A stretch of 64,000 nt of DNA from Aequorivita xiaoshiensis (GTDB lineage: Bacteria; Bacteroidota; Bacteroidia; Flavobacteriales; Flavobacteriaceae). Position numbers and translations under genes: made by a program. The notes beneath the pieces are model-generated. The model ran no database searches and was not told the origin of the DNA. It worked only from the letters and a program-made list of their open reading frames with translations. Below are positions 63,926-64,000 of the stretch, piece by piece; position 1 is the stretch's first letter; every line of letters starts with the position of its first letter. Where the stretch lies: assembly GCF_022008395.1 (NCBI RefSeq), contig NZ_JAIRBB010000002.1, forward strand, positions 186,001 through 250,000, read 5' to 3'.

Positions 63926-64000
63926 TTAGTTTGCAACAATTGCGAAGTTATCAAAACCTGCAAAGTCTTCTTGACCATTTTGTTTAATCTTTATTGTTAA
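63926..64000 (-). CDS. 3' end of a minus-strand gene (partial)
   Basis: The minus strand is open from the window end to TAA at 63926-63928 and encodes 24 residues ending in GFDNFAIVAN. The segment DFAGFDNFAI is like the end of secreted domains with a jelly-roll fold. The start and the identity lie outside the window. Confidence 0.4.
   Translation of the reverse strand, partial: LTIKIKQNGQEDFAGFDNFAIVAN

Overview
The window comes from a low-GC member of the Bacteroidota, most likely a marine-type Flavobacteriaceae. I infer this from the lipoprotein form of TamA (TamL) next to TamB, a SusC-type carboxypeptidase-regulatory/plug module, a secreted protein starting with the flavobacterial VGIGTTTP motif, fused E1 alpha/beta, MutS2 without an Smr domain, A-rich leaders without Shine-Dalgarno sequences, and several TAnnTTTG promoter -7 motifs. 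The genus cannot be fixed. No rRNA, tRNA, CRISPR array, prophage or intact insertion sequence was found.

Layout. 1-5.5 kb: 3' part of tamB, then tamL (envelope biogenesis). 5.6-9.4 kb: a cold-shock-domain gene behind a structured leader with an intrinsic terminator, a YtxH-type protein, a VF530-type protein and hypothetical genes. 9.4-14.1 kb: a PoxB-type pyruvate oxidase, a broken tspO, and an aminopeptidase P. 14.1-17.2 kb (minus strand): an S37-type peptidase lipoprotein, a small unknown, ThiE, and a one-domain DEAD-like protein. 18.1-22.2 kb: tesA divergent from ybbA-ybbP, as in enterobacteria. 22.5-28.4 kb: a 1974-residue alpha-2-macroglobulin-like protein that keeps a CxEQ thioester motif and carries an inserted SusC-like plug module. 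28.8-34.1 kb: an M28 peptidase, then a tight operon of a DUF1704/MATCAP-type metallopeptidase, a GshB-like ATP-grasp ligase and an AstE/aspartoacylase-like hydrolase. 34.4-41.7 kb: a PagL-like lipid A deacylase, an outer-membrane barrel with a POTRA-like N-terminus paired with a Tat-type SDR, an AraC regulator, a GlcG/HbpS-like protein and an MDR oxidoreductase. 41.7-46.6 kb: the least ordered part, with an orphan membrane/outer-membrane gene pair, 750 bp of non-coding repeat-rich DNA, a nitroreductase and a decayed terC. 46.6-47.4 kb: hpf and an ArsC-like protein.

47.4-53.1 kb is the most striking region: a seven-gene minus-strand operon (FAD oxidoreductase, methyltransferase, type III polyketide synthase, FabL-like enoyl reductase, FabZ-like dehydratase, ketosynthase, acyl carrier protein). 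The PKS-methyltransferase-flavoprotein trio resembles the srsABC phenolic-lipid pathway of Streptomyces griseus. The fatty-acid-synthase-like genes could build a dedicated acyl starter. I infer a methylated, oxidised alkylresorcinol, alkylquinone or pyrone lipid as product.

53.2-64 kb is mostly housekeeping: OmpA and lipocalin-like lipoproteins, a DUF1328 peptide, fused 2-oxoacid dehydrogenase E1, a 2OG-Fe(II) oxygenase, a SUI1-like factor, a nucleoside phosphorylase overlapping a cytosolic NMT1-like binding protein, uracil-DNA glycosylase, MutS2 and a DCC-family protein. The last bases hold the end of one more minus-strand gene.
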